From Chrysogorgia sp. JL179-B06 (taxonomy: Eukaryota; Cnidaria; Anthozoa; Scleralcyonacea; Chrysogorgiidae): a stretch of DNA of 64,000 nucleotides. The notes under the pieces were generated by a model, which made no database searches, was not told where the DNA came from, and saw only the letters and a program-made list of their open reading frames with translations. Position numbers and translations under genes: made by a program. Every line of letters begins with the position of its first letter. Positions within the stretch are counted from its first letter, which is position 1. Positions 34,241-44,240 of this stretch are shown here, in pieces. The stretch spans positions 429,001 through 493,000 of the forward strand of contig JAYKKM010000310.1 of the NCBI GenBank assembly GCA_035772405.1. Reading direction: 5' to 3'.

Positions 34241-34357
34241 ATATTTGTATGTATGGTAAACGATCCTTTGTTGCCATGGTAACAAAGGAAAATTGGGGTT
34301 AGAGAGGGATAATTTGGCAGTCGAAGGGGTTAAGTTAGGATTATTAGAGTTGGGAAT

Positions 34358-34550
34358 TTAGTCCATCAGCTAGCTTAGTTGTATGGCTCACTTGCGGGGA
34401 ACAAACGAAACATGTCTTATCTTAATCTTTGACTATTATGCATCATAAAAATGTGTGATACCAAGAATAGAACGGTAGCTTTCACTTTGTAAATCGAATT
34501 TTAAATTTGTTGCTCATACTATCTTTTTGGCCGCCATCTTGGATTTCTAA
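34358..34550 (+). repeat. Left terminal inverted repeat
   Basis: Outer end TTAGTCCATCAGCTAGC; inner limit GGATTTCTAA. It lacks about ten bases present in the right arm just inside the outer end. Confidence 0.8.
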
Positions 34551-35092
34551 AAACTCTTTAAAAATGTTATTCTTTCCCACGATTTTCCTAAATGTATATT
34601 TATATCAACAATCTTCATGGTCATTAAAACAATATCACAGTGATCGCCATTTTGTTTCTTAGCGTGTGTATTCAACCGCTATTTCGATAATATGAATCAA
34701 ATAAATGACCATTAAAACGCTCAGAATTTCTAACATGTTTACGTTTGGTAGTACTTCACTATAAATCAAATAATATACCACAAATCAGAGTAGATTGCTA
34801 GGTCCACACTTCATCAGTCGAAAGCTAGTTTGAGTCCAGAAACACAAAACGATTGCATCACGCATATATTTGATCTAAAACAAAAGCATACGTTCATGTC
34901 ATGTAGCTTTTGCATCTTCAAAATCGCAGCTGACAAAGAAAAACTTCCCTACGAGCGAATTGCAGAAAGCGTTTACGTTTACGTTTTATATGTCCCGTCA
35001 AGAGGGATCTATAGCTATATCGCACCTGAACATAGACACAACAAACGGTAGTATATATCTTGAAACCAAAAATATGAACTTACTTACCCATA

Positions 35093-37507
35093 TCAATCAT
35101 CCACATCTTCGAAGTCACTGTCCCCACTCTCGTACTGGACGCCATCATCTGTAGCCATATTCTCACACTGCGTACTGCACATGTCAGTGCACTTCAGACC
35201 CGCCTTTAAGCAACAGCATTTGTCGATCGTGCATGCCCTCTTGCACGTACAAGAAAGTAGTTCCAGGACCTCCTCTGGAGCAGGTTTGGATCCAAGCCAC
35301 ACAAATTCCACAGCGTTGGAGATATTGTCAACTTCCCAGCCTTGCCCTATGGGGAGAAGGAATTACAGGTAGTGGATCGATTGCTCTTCTCCAGATTGCT
35401 GCTTGATAATTTGCCCTTGTAACGTGAAGTTGTAGAGATGACTTGCATGGCGGTAGAGCTTCTGGTGGGACTTTACCGCCTTTGGCACAATGGATCTCAT
35501 AGCGCAGTACATCTACACTCTGGCTCTTCTTTCCGTACAGCTGACACACGAGTGCCTACGTTTCTTTGAAGGTCTCCTCGGATACTGTCCACTCCTCCCC
35601 GATAGTTTCCATAGCGCGGACGTACTTTTCATTTCGTTGGAGAAGCTGGACTGCTTTACACTTCCCTTTACCTGAGAAGGCAGAAATGGTATCACAACCT
35701 GTGATCGCGTGTACGCCAATGAGGGCTTTCATGAAGCGTTGCTTGTCAACGCCTTGTTCGAGTTGCTTCTCCAGGTTGTTAATAACCATAGAAAGTTCTA
35801 TTATTCTGGTCTTCGCGCCTTTTCCCTTCTTTATGTAGCACTTTCCAAGGTTTTGGCTTTGAGCAAGCAGTAGTACAAACACATCAGTATCACCAGAATG
35901 GATGACGCACGTACCTCCCACGTGTTGGGCATGGAGAACCATACGCGTATCAGCCTCTTCATGATTACACTCTAGCCCAGGAACAAGTTCGCATGTAGTT
36001 GCGTCTAATCGCCAGCATTGATATTCGATTGTCACGTACATGATCCTGTTGCCGAGCCTGCTTCTGAAGGATTCTGTCTTCCACTGTGAAACGAGAAATT
36101 TGACGATCTCTGACTTGTTGGCGGTAACACCGAGCAACTTGTTCCACGACTTTACCGTATAGGCAGGGAGTATGTTCTTGTATTTTACTCCGTCAGAGGA
36201 AGACACTCTTTTCAACCTTTCTACATTCTTGATCGATACCTCGCGATACACGTCAAACACTACGTCTACGCGCCTGCTGCCGGTGCTTGTTACCAACCCC
36301 AACACTATCTAGCTACCACATAGAATGTAGCTCCAGGAGGGATCTTCAACTTCTGCAAGACTGCCATTCCATCGAAAATGCTAGTTGCGTTCTCTGGGTA
36401 TTTCTCGGTGACTGTGGTGCGTCGCTCTAGCTGTTGGGAGAGTTTGGCTTTGCTTGTCTTCCGTGTGGGAGTCCATAAGGATCAGCAAGTGACCACGGAA
36501 GAGGACCAAGAGGATAGGTAAACACAACCTTCATTTCAATTTGACGAAACTGTTCGAGCAGTGCCATCCGAGCAAATACATCACGATCCATACGGAGAGG
36601 AAGTACTAGATCCTTGTGGCGAACCTTACGCACAGTCTTCAGGTCCTTAAATGACTTCAGCTTGGCTTTCTTCAATGGATCAAAGTAATCTAAGGTGGGT
36701 TTGGATGAGCAACGGTTCACTACAAAGTCATTCGCTGCCTGTTTTCCCTTGCTATTGGCCAGCAGTAAGTCATTACTTACTTCTGCTGTTGCTTCAATAC
36801 CCGTGGACAAGCTCGTGAACGCGGCGTCTTGCTCTCAATGGTCTTGTCAGCTTCGTTTCGTCCGAAAGGATTACGGCTCCCCATCTGAACGGAAAACTGG
36901 CCTTTGGTGAAGGCTGTGTACACTTCTGGCATTGTGACAGACAGATGACGCATGTCGTTCAAGAAAGGGACAAGGTAGCGCGCATAGTTTTGGCGATCAT
37001 ACGCAAATGCCCATGGAATCACCTCTTCAATGCAGGAAAGGTAAAACTCCCAGCTACCAGTGCGTGATGCATAGATGAGGTTCAGCGTGAGCTCGCACAT
37101 CTCAAAGTACGAGAGCCAGAACTTCCCCAAGCTTGAGCGTTTCTCCTTGATTCCCCATATATAGACATGGAACTGCTCTCCAAACTCGCGAAACTCGCGG
37201 CTGTTCAACACTCGCTCGAACTCTTCTTGGCACAGTACTAGTTTCAGCTGTTCCAAGTTCAACGCCGGCAATGACTGGACGGAAGACTCAAACTCTTTCA
37301 AGAGCAATCTCATGAGGGCCTCATAAACACATTTATGAAGACGCACAGCTCGATTGTACTGTTTTCCACTTAGAGCCTTATCCACTGAGCCCTCGGCCAC
37401 AAGATCACTCTGGACAGCTAGTTCTCTAAGCCCTACTTCGCCGAATCGGCTTCCCATGACTCCAAAGAGCATTAACAACAAATGAAAACCTCCCATCATT
37501 ATAACTA
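35093..37507 (-). pseudogene. Multi-domain ORF: FEN/PIN-like nuclease motifs and CXC-like Cys-rich tail
   Basis: Reading from 37507 (acceptor TCTAG): MMGGFHLLLMLFGVMGSR; YNRAVRLHKCVYEALMRL; LSYFEMCELTLNLIYASR; NYARYLVPFLNDMRHLS; then after a frame break FTSLSTGIEATAEVSNDL, FTYPLGPLPWSLADPYG; KLKIPPGATFYVV; DVYREVSIKNVERLKR; CNHEEADTRMVLHAQHV; VIHSGDTDVFVLLLAQ; GVHAITGCDTISAFSGKGK; an in-frame TAG; CKSSLQLHVTRANYQAA; and a Cys cluster (LLSCTCKRACTIDKCCC, GLKCTDMCSTQCEN) before the stop at 35093. EEADTR, DTDVF and GCD carry acidic residues in the order seen in FEN/PIN-type metal nucleases (inference). The Cys spacing resembles the tesmin/TSO1 CXC DNA-binding motif. This series recurs as a large invertebrate family in my memory. 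At least four frame breaks; the N-terminal part is missing. Confidence 0.55.
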
Positions 37508-37606
37508 GACCAACGAATAACTCTTTGTGTACATATATATATATGTATTTTTAACCTGACAGAGATTTCCGTGCATAATATTATATATAATAAAAATAAT
37601 ATTTAG

Positions 37607-37754
37607 CAATTATTGAACGAGGTTGAGCGTGATATGAAGAATTATCATGCCCGCAGTTTGCCGTTATCAACCGAAGCCGCAGGCTGAGGTTGATAACGGC
37701 AAACTGAGGGCATGATAATTCTTCATATCACGCGAAAACCGAGTTCAATAATTG
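37607..37754. repeat. Hairpin element
   Basis: CAATTATTGAAC at the left is exactly inverted at the right (GTTCAATAATTG). Long inner arms pair (CGTGATATGAAGAATTATCA ... and TTGCCGTTATCAACC ... with their complements) around a 15-base centre. It separates the two genes of the element. Confidence 0.9.
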
Positions 37755-38076
37755 TTTTATTATTTATTTAAAAAATGAAAAATATCTTGCGTGCTAGCCA
37801 GTCAAGAATTACGAAATGCGCGAGGTCAACAAAGAAGTTGCATGATATTCCGCGTCGCTTGCAGGAATAAAACGATATCATTTAGGCTACTGACACAGAA
37901 GAAAGAGTTTAACTTTGAAAATGTTTACTTTTATTCTCAACAAATGAAAGACAGTTTTCTTTATTAAAGTAAATAACAACCGCCAAGTATAAACAAATTT
38001 ACCAATCACTCAACAGCAATATATAGGCAGCTACAGTAAATGTGTTCAAAAAGTGTTTAAGTTCGTAAACAATAAA

Positions 38077-39310
38077 CTAGTTATGAATGTCAACTTTACA
38101 GTTGTAAAAGTTAAATTGTCTTGTTGATTGAGTCGAGCTGTGGAAATTTAGATCCCACATGATGCGTTCTTCTTGCAAGTTTGTCAAGATGTTGTCGAGA
38201 TCAAGCGTGTCTGAAGTGCCAGTCGTATTAACAAGCGAAGCGGTCAGGTTCTCGGGCATGTTGTCGTTGTTAGATGCAGTAACGGACATCAAGCAGCTAG
38301 CCATTTTATTCTTTGTCGTTTCATCGGTTTTGCTGTAACTTTTGATGCTGCTCTCGTTTCTGTGGCCACTCACAGCCATGATGTGTCTTGCCTCGTATCC
38401 GTTTCTGTCGAGGATTGTGATTGTAGTCGCCCTGATAGTGGTTTGTATACTCAACGGATAGGTTTGCTTGTTGTGAAATATATTTCATTTTCTTACCAAG
38501 TGTATTGGTCCCGACCACCATGTTGTCATACCAAATCTCACTGCCAGAAGAAATTTTTGATTTTGGCCGTTGGAAAAGATACTCGTTCACTGGGTTTAGA
38601 TGGCTCAAATATTTTTCAAAGGAGTATACAGGACATAGGGCACTACCGTTTTCAACCATCATCCCTCCTTCTTCGGCTTGGACATCGAATACTCTGTGGT
38701 TTTTTGTGAGTTCGTCTTTTGCTTTGATGACATATCGCTGTCCCCTTGCGTTAACTTTTATGGCAAAGTCGTCTTTTTTAAGTTCACGAAGGTTTTGTCT
38801 TCCTCTACGACAAAAGTAGAACATTACTTCGAAGAATACCTTGTTTTGAAGAGTAGCTGGAGTTTCTGGGTTGAATATGCCACTTTCGTATAACTTTGTA
38901 ATGTCTTCATCAGCTATAGCAGGTTTATGTTCGGTTTTCGCAAGGCCGTCTTTTTTTAGAGCTGTACACTGCGCCTGATAGACTCTGTTGGCTTCGTCAA
39001 ATTCCTTGCTCTTAATTATATCAATATTCATAGAAGCCATGAAATGTCTCTTTAAACCAAAACGTATTGAGCATAACGAGTTCTTCGTGTATTTCTCCCC
39101 GTTTGCTCTCCTGGCTTCAACATAAAATTTCTTCATTACGTTTGCGACTTCATCGCTGTTTTGTGGATAGTTTAGACTCTTTGCTTTGAGATAGTCTTCA
39201 AAAACAGCTCTAGAAGCTTTCGTAGATCTTTTTGTATTCAAAGAATCCTTATCTTCCAGTAATTTATCAATTTCGGCCTCCTCAAGGTTGGCGAGCCTTA
39301 AGGAAGCCAT
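38077..39310 (-). pseudogene. Tyrosine recombinase, Crypton/DUF3504 type, one frameshift
   Basis: ATG at 39310 (MASLRLANLEEAEIDKLL). The N-terminal core-binding half has FEDYLKAKSLNYPQNSDEVA and KKFYVEARRANGEKYTKNSL. The catalytic half has YFCRRGRQNLRELKKDDF (box I Arg, about residue 170), the lysine-containing strand YVIKAKDELTKNHRVF and CPVYSFEKYLSHLNP. At about 38445 the frame breaks between TNH and IRATTITILDRNGYEARH; after it come HIMAVSGHRNESSIKSYSK (second His and the candidate nucleophilic Tyr) and a Ser/Thr/Asn-rich tail to 38077. R, H-x-x-R, H and Y are thus all present, split by one indel. It would cut and rejoin DNA by a covalent phosphotyrosine. Apart from the indel it is the best preserved DNA-element enzyme in the window. 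Confidence 0.75.
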
Positions 39311-39350
39311 TTGTTTTTCCACGGCAGTGTTGGGAGTTTGTCATTGTCAA

Positions 39351-39428
39351 CGAGTCAATATGATTGTCGTCGCCATAACCATGACAACGAAGTCGTATTG
39401 ACGCGTTAATAATTATCATATTGACTCG
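39351..39428. promoter_or_regulatory. Repeated motif upstream of the recombinase start
   Basis: CGAGTCAATATGAT (39351-39364) is exactly inverted at 39415-39428 (ATCATATTGACTCG). A third, direct copy of the core, TATTGACGCG, lies at about 39396-39405, one helical-turn multiple (about 22 bp) from the right arm. The cluster is 41-118 bp upstream of the recombinase ATG, where an operator or a recombination site could lie. Confidence 0.45.
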
Positions 39429-39698
39429 CTTGACCATATTTGGCAAGCTGTCGCCGCGTAAAGAGCCTGGACACGAGGTTATTGAATTGATATGACGATT
39501 TCACAGTTGGCTGTTAGCCAATCAGAAAGCAGGAATTTTTTAAATAAATAATAATTACGATTAATGACTGCGTATAGTTATAATTTAAGCACTAGAATAC
39601 TCGAAAATCATGTTTGTAGTTCAAATACATTCTAATTTTGTGTTTGAAACGCCGTTTGTCGGTGTTAAAATGACACAAGCAACTTTTTAACCTTTCCT

Positions 39699-39898
39699 AA
39701 AAATCCAAGATGGCGGCCAAAAAGGAGATCATTGGTCAAATTTAAAATTCGATTTACAAAGTGAAAGCTACCGTTCTATTCTTGGTATCACACATTTTTA
39801 TGATGCGTAATAGTCAGAGATTAAGATAAGACATGTTTCGTTTGTTCCCCGCAAGTGAGCCATAAACCCAAATTTTCAGCTCTCAGCTGATGGACTAA
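39699..39898 (-). repeat. Right terminal inverted repeat
   Basis: Inverted near-copy of 34358-34550; outer end GGACTAA at 39892-39898. Confidence 0.8.
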
Positions 39899-40083
39899 TT
39901 GTGATTGTGACGTACGTATTATAAACGGCTTTTTGATGTTTACATTTGGCGTTTAAATTTAAATTGACGCCAGTGCGATAAACGGCCTTTCCAAAGGTTC
40001 TACGCCGCAGCCCGGTGGCATTGCAGAACCTCTGGACTAAAGCATCAAATTACACAGACTTTATCAGCTGATTTCAAACCGTA

Positions 40084-40300
40084 ATTGTAGACTGCAGTGA
40101 CAGTGTTGACAGGCAAGAACAGACACAAATAAAGGTAAATAAATTAATAATTTCTGAAATAATGGCTAATAATAGTACACTGCGAGTCTGTGTTGAGCAG
40201 GGTGTCTAGTGACAGTGTTGAGCAATTGATTTGCCTTTTCTGCATAGTTTTTTTGGTTAGGGTTTTGATGATATTAGGTTAGCATTTCGTCGTACGGCAT
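40084..40300. repeat. Dispersed repeat, uninterrupted copy
   Basis: Shares AGGTAAATAAATTA, GCTAATAATAGT.CA, GAGTCTGTGTTGAGC, TTTTTTTGGTTAGGGTT and GATATTAGG.TTAGCATTTCG, in order, with 43255-43388 plus 47767-47960, where a copia element splits the repeat. It represents the empty site. Confidence 0.7.
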
Positions 40301-40934
40301 GCAAATTTTGAAACTATTTATATATTCAGATCTTTAGAAATATATTGTTTTCAAAATAAATTGGCATAGCATGACCACCAGTTGCTACGACCAGCTTCGC
40401 CACTGCGGTGTTTTGTTAGCTAACTCGATAATCACACAAGACAAACTTTTTTATTTCTTTTATAAAATAACACCACATTAACACTAAAGCCCATGAAAAA
40501 TACAGATTTAAGATGAAAATCTACTCAACGTACTGCAGTTAAAACATTCTATTGTGTTAGTACTTTGATTAGCCTTGTGTCCAGGTATTCTTTGACTGAT
40601 TTAAACTATGTCAAAAACGACAAAATCTACGCGAGGAACACGCCAGCTTATGCTTTATTGACTTATAATGACACGATTTTTTAGCTCAATCAGACAGTGT
40701 GTTGTCGCTCATTTACTTCCGATTATTTTATAATACCAGATATAATTGCATGGATGTGTCAGCTCAACCAACAAGCAGGTGAAGTGCACCCTTGATCAAT
40801 ATGGTGATATAATTTACTGTAATGCATGCATAAATGTTGTGCTTTTAATTTTTGTACGATGTATACATCTCACTGTGCTAGGGGCAAATGTTAGGGATTG
40901 AACATGTGTCAGCTCACTTGCAATAATGCATTAA

Positions 40935-42363
40935 GCAGGTAAATGAGCTAAATAATTATCGACCAATATCTGTCATACCTGCAGTTGCAAAAACGTTTGA
41001 AAAGATCATTTTTGACCAGTTATATGGTTATTTTAATGAAAATAATTTAATAACTTCATGTCAATCAGGTTTTCGGTCATTGCATAGCACACTTACTGCT
41101 CTGATTGAAGCCACAAATAGCTGGTCGGTTAATATTGATAATGGTCTCCTAAATGGAGTAATCTTTATCGATCTTAAAAAAGCTTTTGACACTATAGATC
41201 ATAATATTATATTACGTAAACTTTCAATTATGGAATTGGAGACAGCAGTCTTAAATGGTTTGAATCATATCTTGTAGATCGAAGCCAAAAATGTAGTATA
41301 AATGGTCATTTATCGAATGCTCATCCAGTTACTTGTGGTGTTCCCCAGGGAAGTATCCTTGGACCACTCCTTTTCCTGGTCTATATTAATGACCTGCCGA
41401 ACTGTCTCAGCGTGGCTTCACCAAGAATGTTCGCTGATGACACAAGTATAACCATTGCAGCCGATAAACTGATTGACCTAGAAAACATCTTCAATCTAGA
41501 GCTCAATAATCTCAACTGTTGGTTAAAAGCAAATCGGCTTAGTCTTAATATTACTAAGACAGAATTTATGGCAATTGGCTCGCGCCAGCGAATCAAAGCA
41601 CAAGCATGCGGTCACATTAAAATTGAGTGTGATGGTAAGGAGATCAAGAGAGTGGATGAGGTCAAATCGCTGGGCATAATTATTGATAAAAATCTCTCTT
41701 GGGCTAGGCACATTGAAGAAAAATCCAAGAAAATCTCCTCGGCCATAGACGCTCTTAAACGAATACGACCATTTATTTCGATAAATACAGCTACCCAAGT
41801 GTACCAAGCCCTAATTAAACCGCAGTTTGATTATTGTAGCTCTGTTTGGGATGAGCTGAGCGTGACATTGAGTGACAAACTACAAAATCGAGCAGTCAGG
41901 GTAATAACGAAGTCAAAATACGACTCTAGTGTGAGAAATCTTCTAGAGAGTTTGAAATTGGATATGCTTGCTATACGTCGAAAGAAACTTAAATCAACAT
42001 TAATGTTTAAAACGATTAAGCAATTAACCCCAACGTATATGCAAAATTTGTTTATCCCCCGCAGCACAGGACATAATATAAGGAATGCTGAAAATAAATT
42101 GAATTTACCCCTACCATGTACCAACTACTTAAAGCGAAGTTTTAGCTATAGTGGGGCATTGTTATGGAACAACTTGCCCTTGAATATACGAATGTCGCAC
42201 TCTCTTGGTCAGTTTAAAAGGGAAATAGGACTCTTTAATAGGACTCCTACACGGCAATCTTGTAAAACAGTATTTTAATTTTGTATTTAGTTACGTAGTT
42301 TTTATAATATTTTTAATGTAAATTTACTGAAGATTCTACCGTGTTTAAATAAAATAAATAAAG
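40935..42363 (+). mobile_element. LINE (non-LTR retrotransposon), 5'-truncated
   Basis: Coding starts inside the RT domain: NYRPISVIPAVAKTFEKI (about 40955), GFRSLHSTLTALIEATNSW, FIDLKKAFDTIDHNI (first Asp box), a frame change near 41230, then CGVPQGSILGPLLFLVYIND, MFADDTSITIAADKLID (catalytic Asp pair, about 41430), LNITKTEFMAIGSRQ, KSLGIIIDKNLSWARHIEEK and the C-terminal LPLPCTNYLKRSFSYSGALL to TAA at about 42278. The 3' end is an ATAAA-rich tail (about 42340-42363). The motif order fits the jockey/CR1/L2-like RTs. Endonuclease is absent, and one frameshift remains. Confidence 0.85.
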
Positions 42364-42851
42364 TGATTGGGTTAAACAAGTACTGATATAATTTAGATAA
42401 TGCATAATGTTGTGATCTGTTGCATAGGCTAGCATTGTGTTAATTACTATTGGAATAAATATGACATGTGTTAATTATAATTATGATAGCAATTTAGAGC
42501 TATCTTCCAGTGGAGTAAAATATTTATCAATAATCTTATGCAGTTATATATATTCCCTAGTGATCAGACCGATGGTAGTATTAATACCAGAAGACTTAAA
42601 GTGTTTATATTGTATCGAGTTAAAAATTCAGTTTGAAATAAACTCTCGATCTTACTTGAAAGAACTATATATAATTAATTAATTATAAAGATTGGCGTTT
42701 ACTTCCATAATCTCACTTTGATCTTTAGATATTAAGATTTGTTTGATGTGTAAATGTCCTCACTTTGACATTACGCTGCATAGTGACTTATTGAAGAAGT
42801 GTGTAATCTCATTCCCATGATACTAAACATACGAAGTTACTTATACATGCA

Positions 42852-43012
42852 TCTTGTCCCCTTGCCCGGCGAAGGTGCTAATATCGACCGGCGTTTAGTC
42901 CCTTATCACATGGGGGGAGGACGCTACGGTCTACAGTGATGGGTTTTGTGTATTTATATGCATCAACCGCCGTCCAAATGCGCCGCATCGGAAAATTTGG
43001 CCCTGGTGAATA
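42852..43012 (+). repeat. Dispersed repeat, copy 3
   Basis: CTTGTCCCCTTGCCCGG, GGTGCTAATATCGACCGGCG and CGGAAAATTTGGCCCTGGT; the inverted match of 13930-14105. Confidence 0.75.
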
Positions 43013-43388
43013 ATGCAAGAATTGAAACGGTATTTCAAAAAAGTGAGTTTGAAAACAATTTATTGCTCTGGATAAACAACAAGCAATACAAAACAAAAGG
43101 AGCGGAAGAGGAAGGTGGCAATAGCAAGTTGAAACCGAGGAGCAAAAAGAAATAATTACTGCAATACCAGACATTCAAAACCGATATTCCGCACAAAATC
43201 AGTGGATGCAGTAATGTTTGTTTTGAACAAACACTGATTTCATGCCGAAACTGTAGAATGTAGTGTTGACGGACACGCAAGTTTTATTTTGAAATATTCA
43301 TCTATGCCTATGGATACTTTGCTCGGACACGAATACAGGTAAATAAATTAGTATTCTCAAATATATGCTAATAATAGTGCATTGTAAG

Positions 43389-43581
43389 TGTTAAAATAGT
43401 ATATGCGAGCATGATGTCACTCTTATTCGAACGTTTGGTGTATCCGTTTTAGTGCCTCGTGTTATTTTATATTGTTGGTTCTGTTGTGCAAGTGCTTTTG
43501 TCACGATATCTTTCATCTCTATTAAATGTACATATTGCCTCACAATAATGTAACTGTGCAACTTGTTGCGTAAAATCAACA
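43389..43581 (+). repeat. 5' LTR of the copia element
   Basis: 193 bp, TG...CA, followed by the primer-binding site. AT-rich TATTTTATATTG near 43460 is a possible TATA region. Confidence 0.95.
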
Positions 43582-43597
43582 GGTTATGGGCCCAGAA
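43582..43597 (+). promoter_or_regulatory. tRNA-iMet-half primer-binding site
   Basis: GGTTATGGGCCCAG is complementary to CTGGGCCCATAACC, the anticodon stem-loop of eukaryotic initiator tRNA-Met. Drosophila copia is known to prime from a fragment ending in this region rather than from the tRNA 3' end. Confidence 0.7.
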
Positions 43598-43688
43598 GCT
43601 GAAGAATGGTAAGCTTTCTTTTTATTATTGTGATGAATTTGACGATCAAATCGTGTTTTAAAAATGGCATGAAAGCGGCGTAACAAAT

Positions 43689-44240
43689 ATGGCGGAATCG
43701 AAAACTGCCACGGTTGTTCCGTTGAATGGGTCGAATTATGGGACTTGGAAAGTCCAATGTCGTATGGCTCTCATGAAAGACGGGCTGTGGAGCATTGTTT
43801 CTGGAACTGAAACAGCTCCTGCTTCATCACAAGCTAATGAAAATGCGAAGTTTGTTGGTCGTAGAGATAAAGCACTGGCGATTATTGTGCTTTCGGTCGA
43901 TCCTTCGCTGTTATATTTGCTCCGAGATCCTGAAGACCCTGTAGCCGTATGGAAGAAATTGTCGGAACAGTTTCAGAAGAAATCGTGGGCGAACAAGCTG
44001 TCTTTAAGAAGACGTCTAAACAATTTAAGGCTGAAAGACGGGAATCCAATGTCAAGTCATATCAAGTCGATGACTGAGATTTTCAACGAGTTAGCTGTGA
44101 TTGGAGCTCCAGTGGAAGACGAGGACAAAGTTGTAACCTTATTGGCAAGTCTTCCTGAATCCTATAATATGCTTGTAACTGCGCTAGAAGCAAGCACTGC
44201 TGTTCCACAAATGGAAATTGTTACTGAGCGTCTGCTTTGA
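43689..44240 (+). CDS. gag: copia Gag, capsid part
   Basis: ATG 43689 opens 183 codons with the UBN2/Gag-like fold of copia elements: VVPLNGSNYGTWKVQCRMAL, LLYLLRDPEDPVAVWKKL, FQKKSWANKLSLRRRLNNL, MSSHIKSMTEIFNELA and VVTLLASLPESYNML. It ends at TGA 44238-44240 in the context CTG CTT TGA A. The zinc knuckle that normally completes Gag lies past this stop in the +1 frame. Either a small deletion broke a single Gag-Pol frame, or ribosomes shift here. Confidence 0.85.
   Translation: MAESKTATVVPLNGSNYGTWKVQCRMALMKDGLWSIVSGTETAPASSQANENAKFVGRRDKALAIIVLSVDPSLLYLLRDPEDPVAVWKKLSEQFQKKSWANKLSLRRRLNNLRLKDGNPMSSHIKSMTEIFNELAVIGAPVEDEDKVVTLLASLPESYNMLVTALEASTAVPQMEIVTERLL

Larger units (their letters stand above)
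34358..39898. mobile_element. 5.54-kb element with about 190-bp terminal inverted repeats
   Basis: The left arm 34358-34550 and right arm 39699-39898 are near-identical in inverted orientation. Shared landmarks in order from the outside are TTAGTCCATCAGCT, ATGGCTCACTTGCGGGGAAC, AAACATGTCTTATCTTAATC, GATACCAAGAATAGAACGGT and GGCCGCCATCTTGGATTT. The arms differ by a short indel next to the outer end and one near the inner end. Inside, both genes run on the minus strand: a DUF3504-type tyrosine recombinase and a FEN/PIN-like multi-domain ORF, plus a hairpin element. Known Cryptons lack long terminal inverted repeats, so this arrangement is unusual. No clear target duplication is visible; two independent repeat copies in opposite orientation are the alternative. 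Confidence 0.55.

Noticed and set aside
34300..34360. Target-site duplication of the long-TIR element
   Set aside because: AAT and TTG next to the two ends do not match; no convincing duplication of any length was found.
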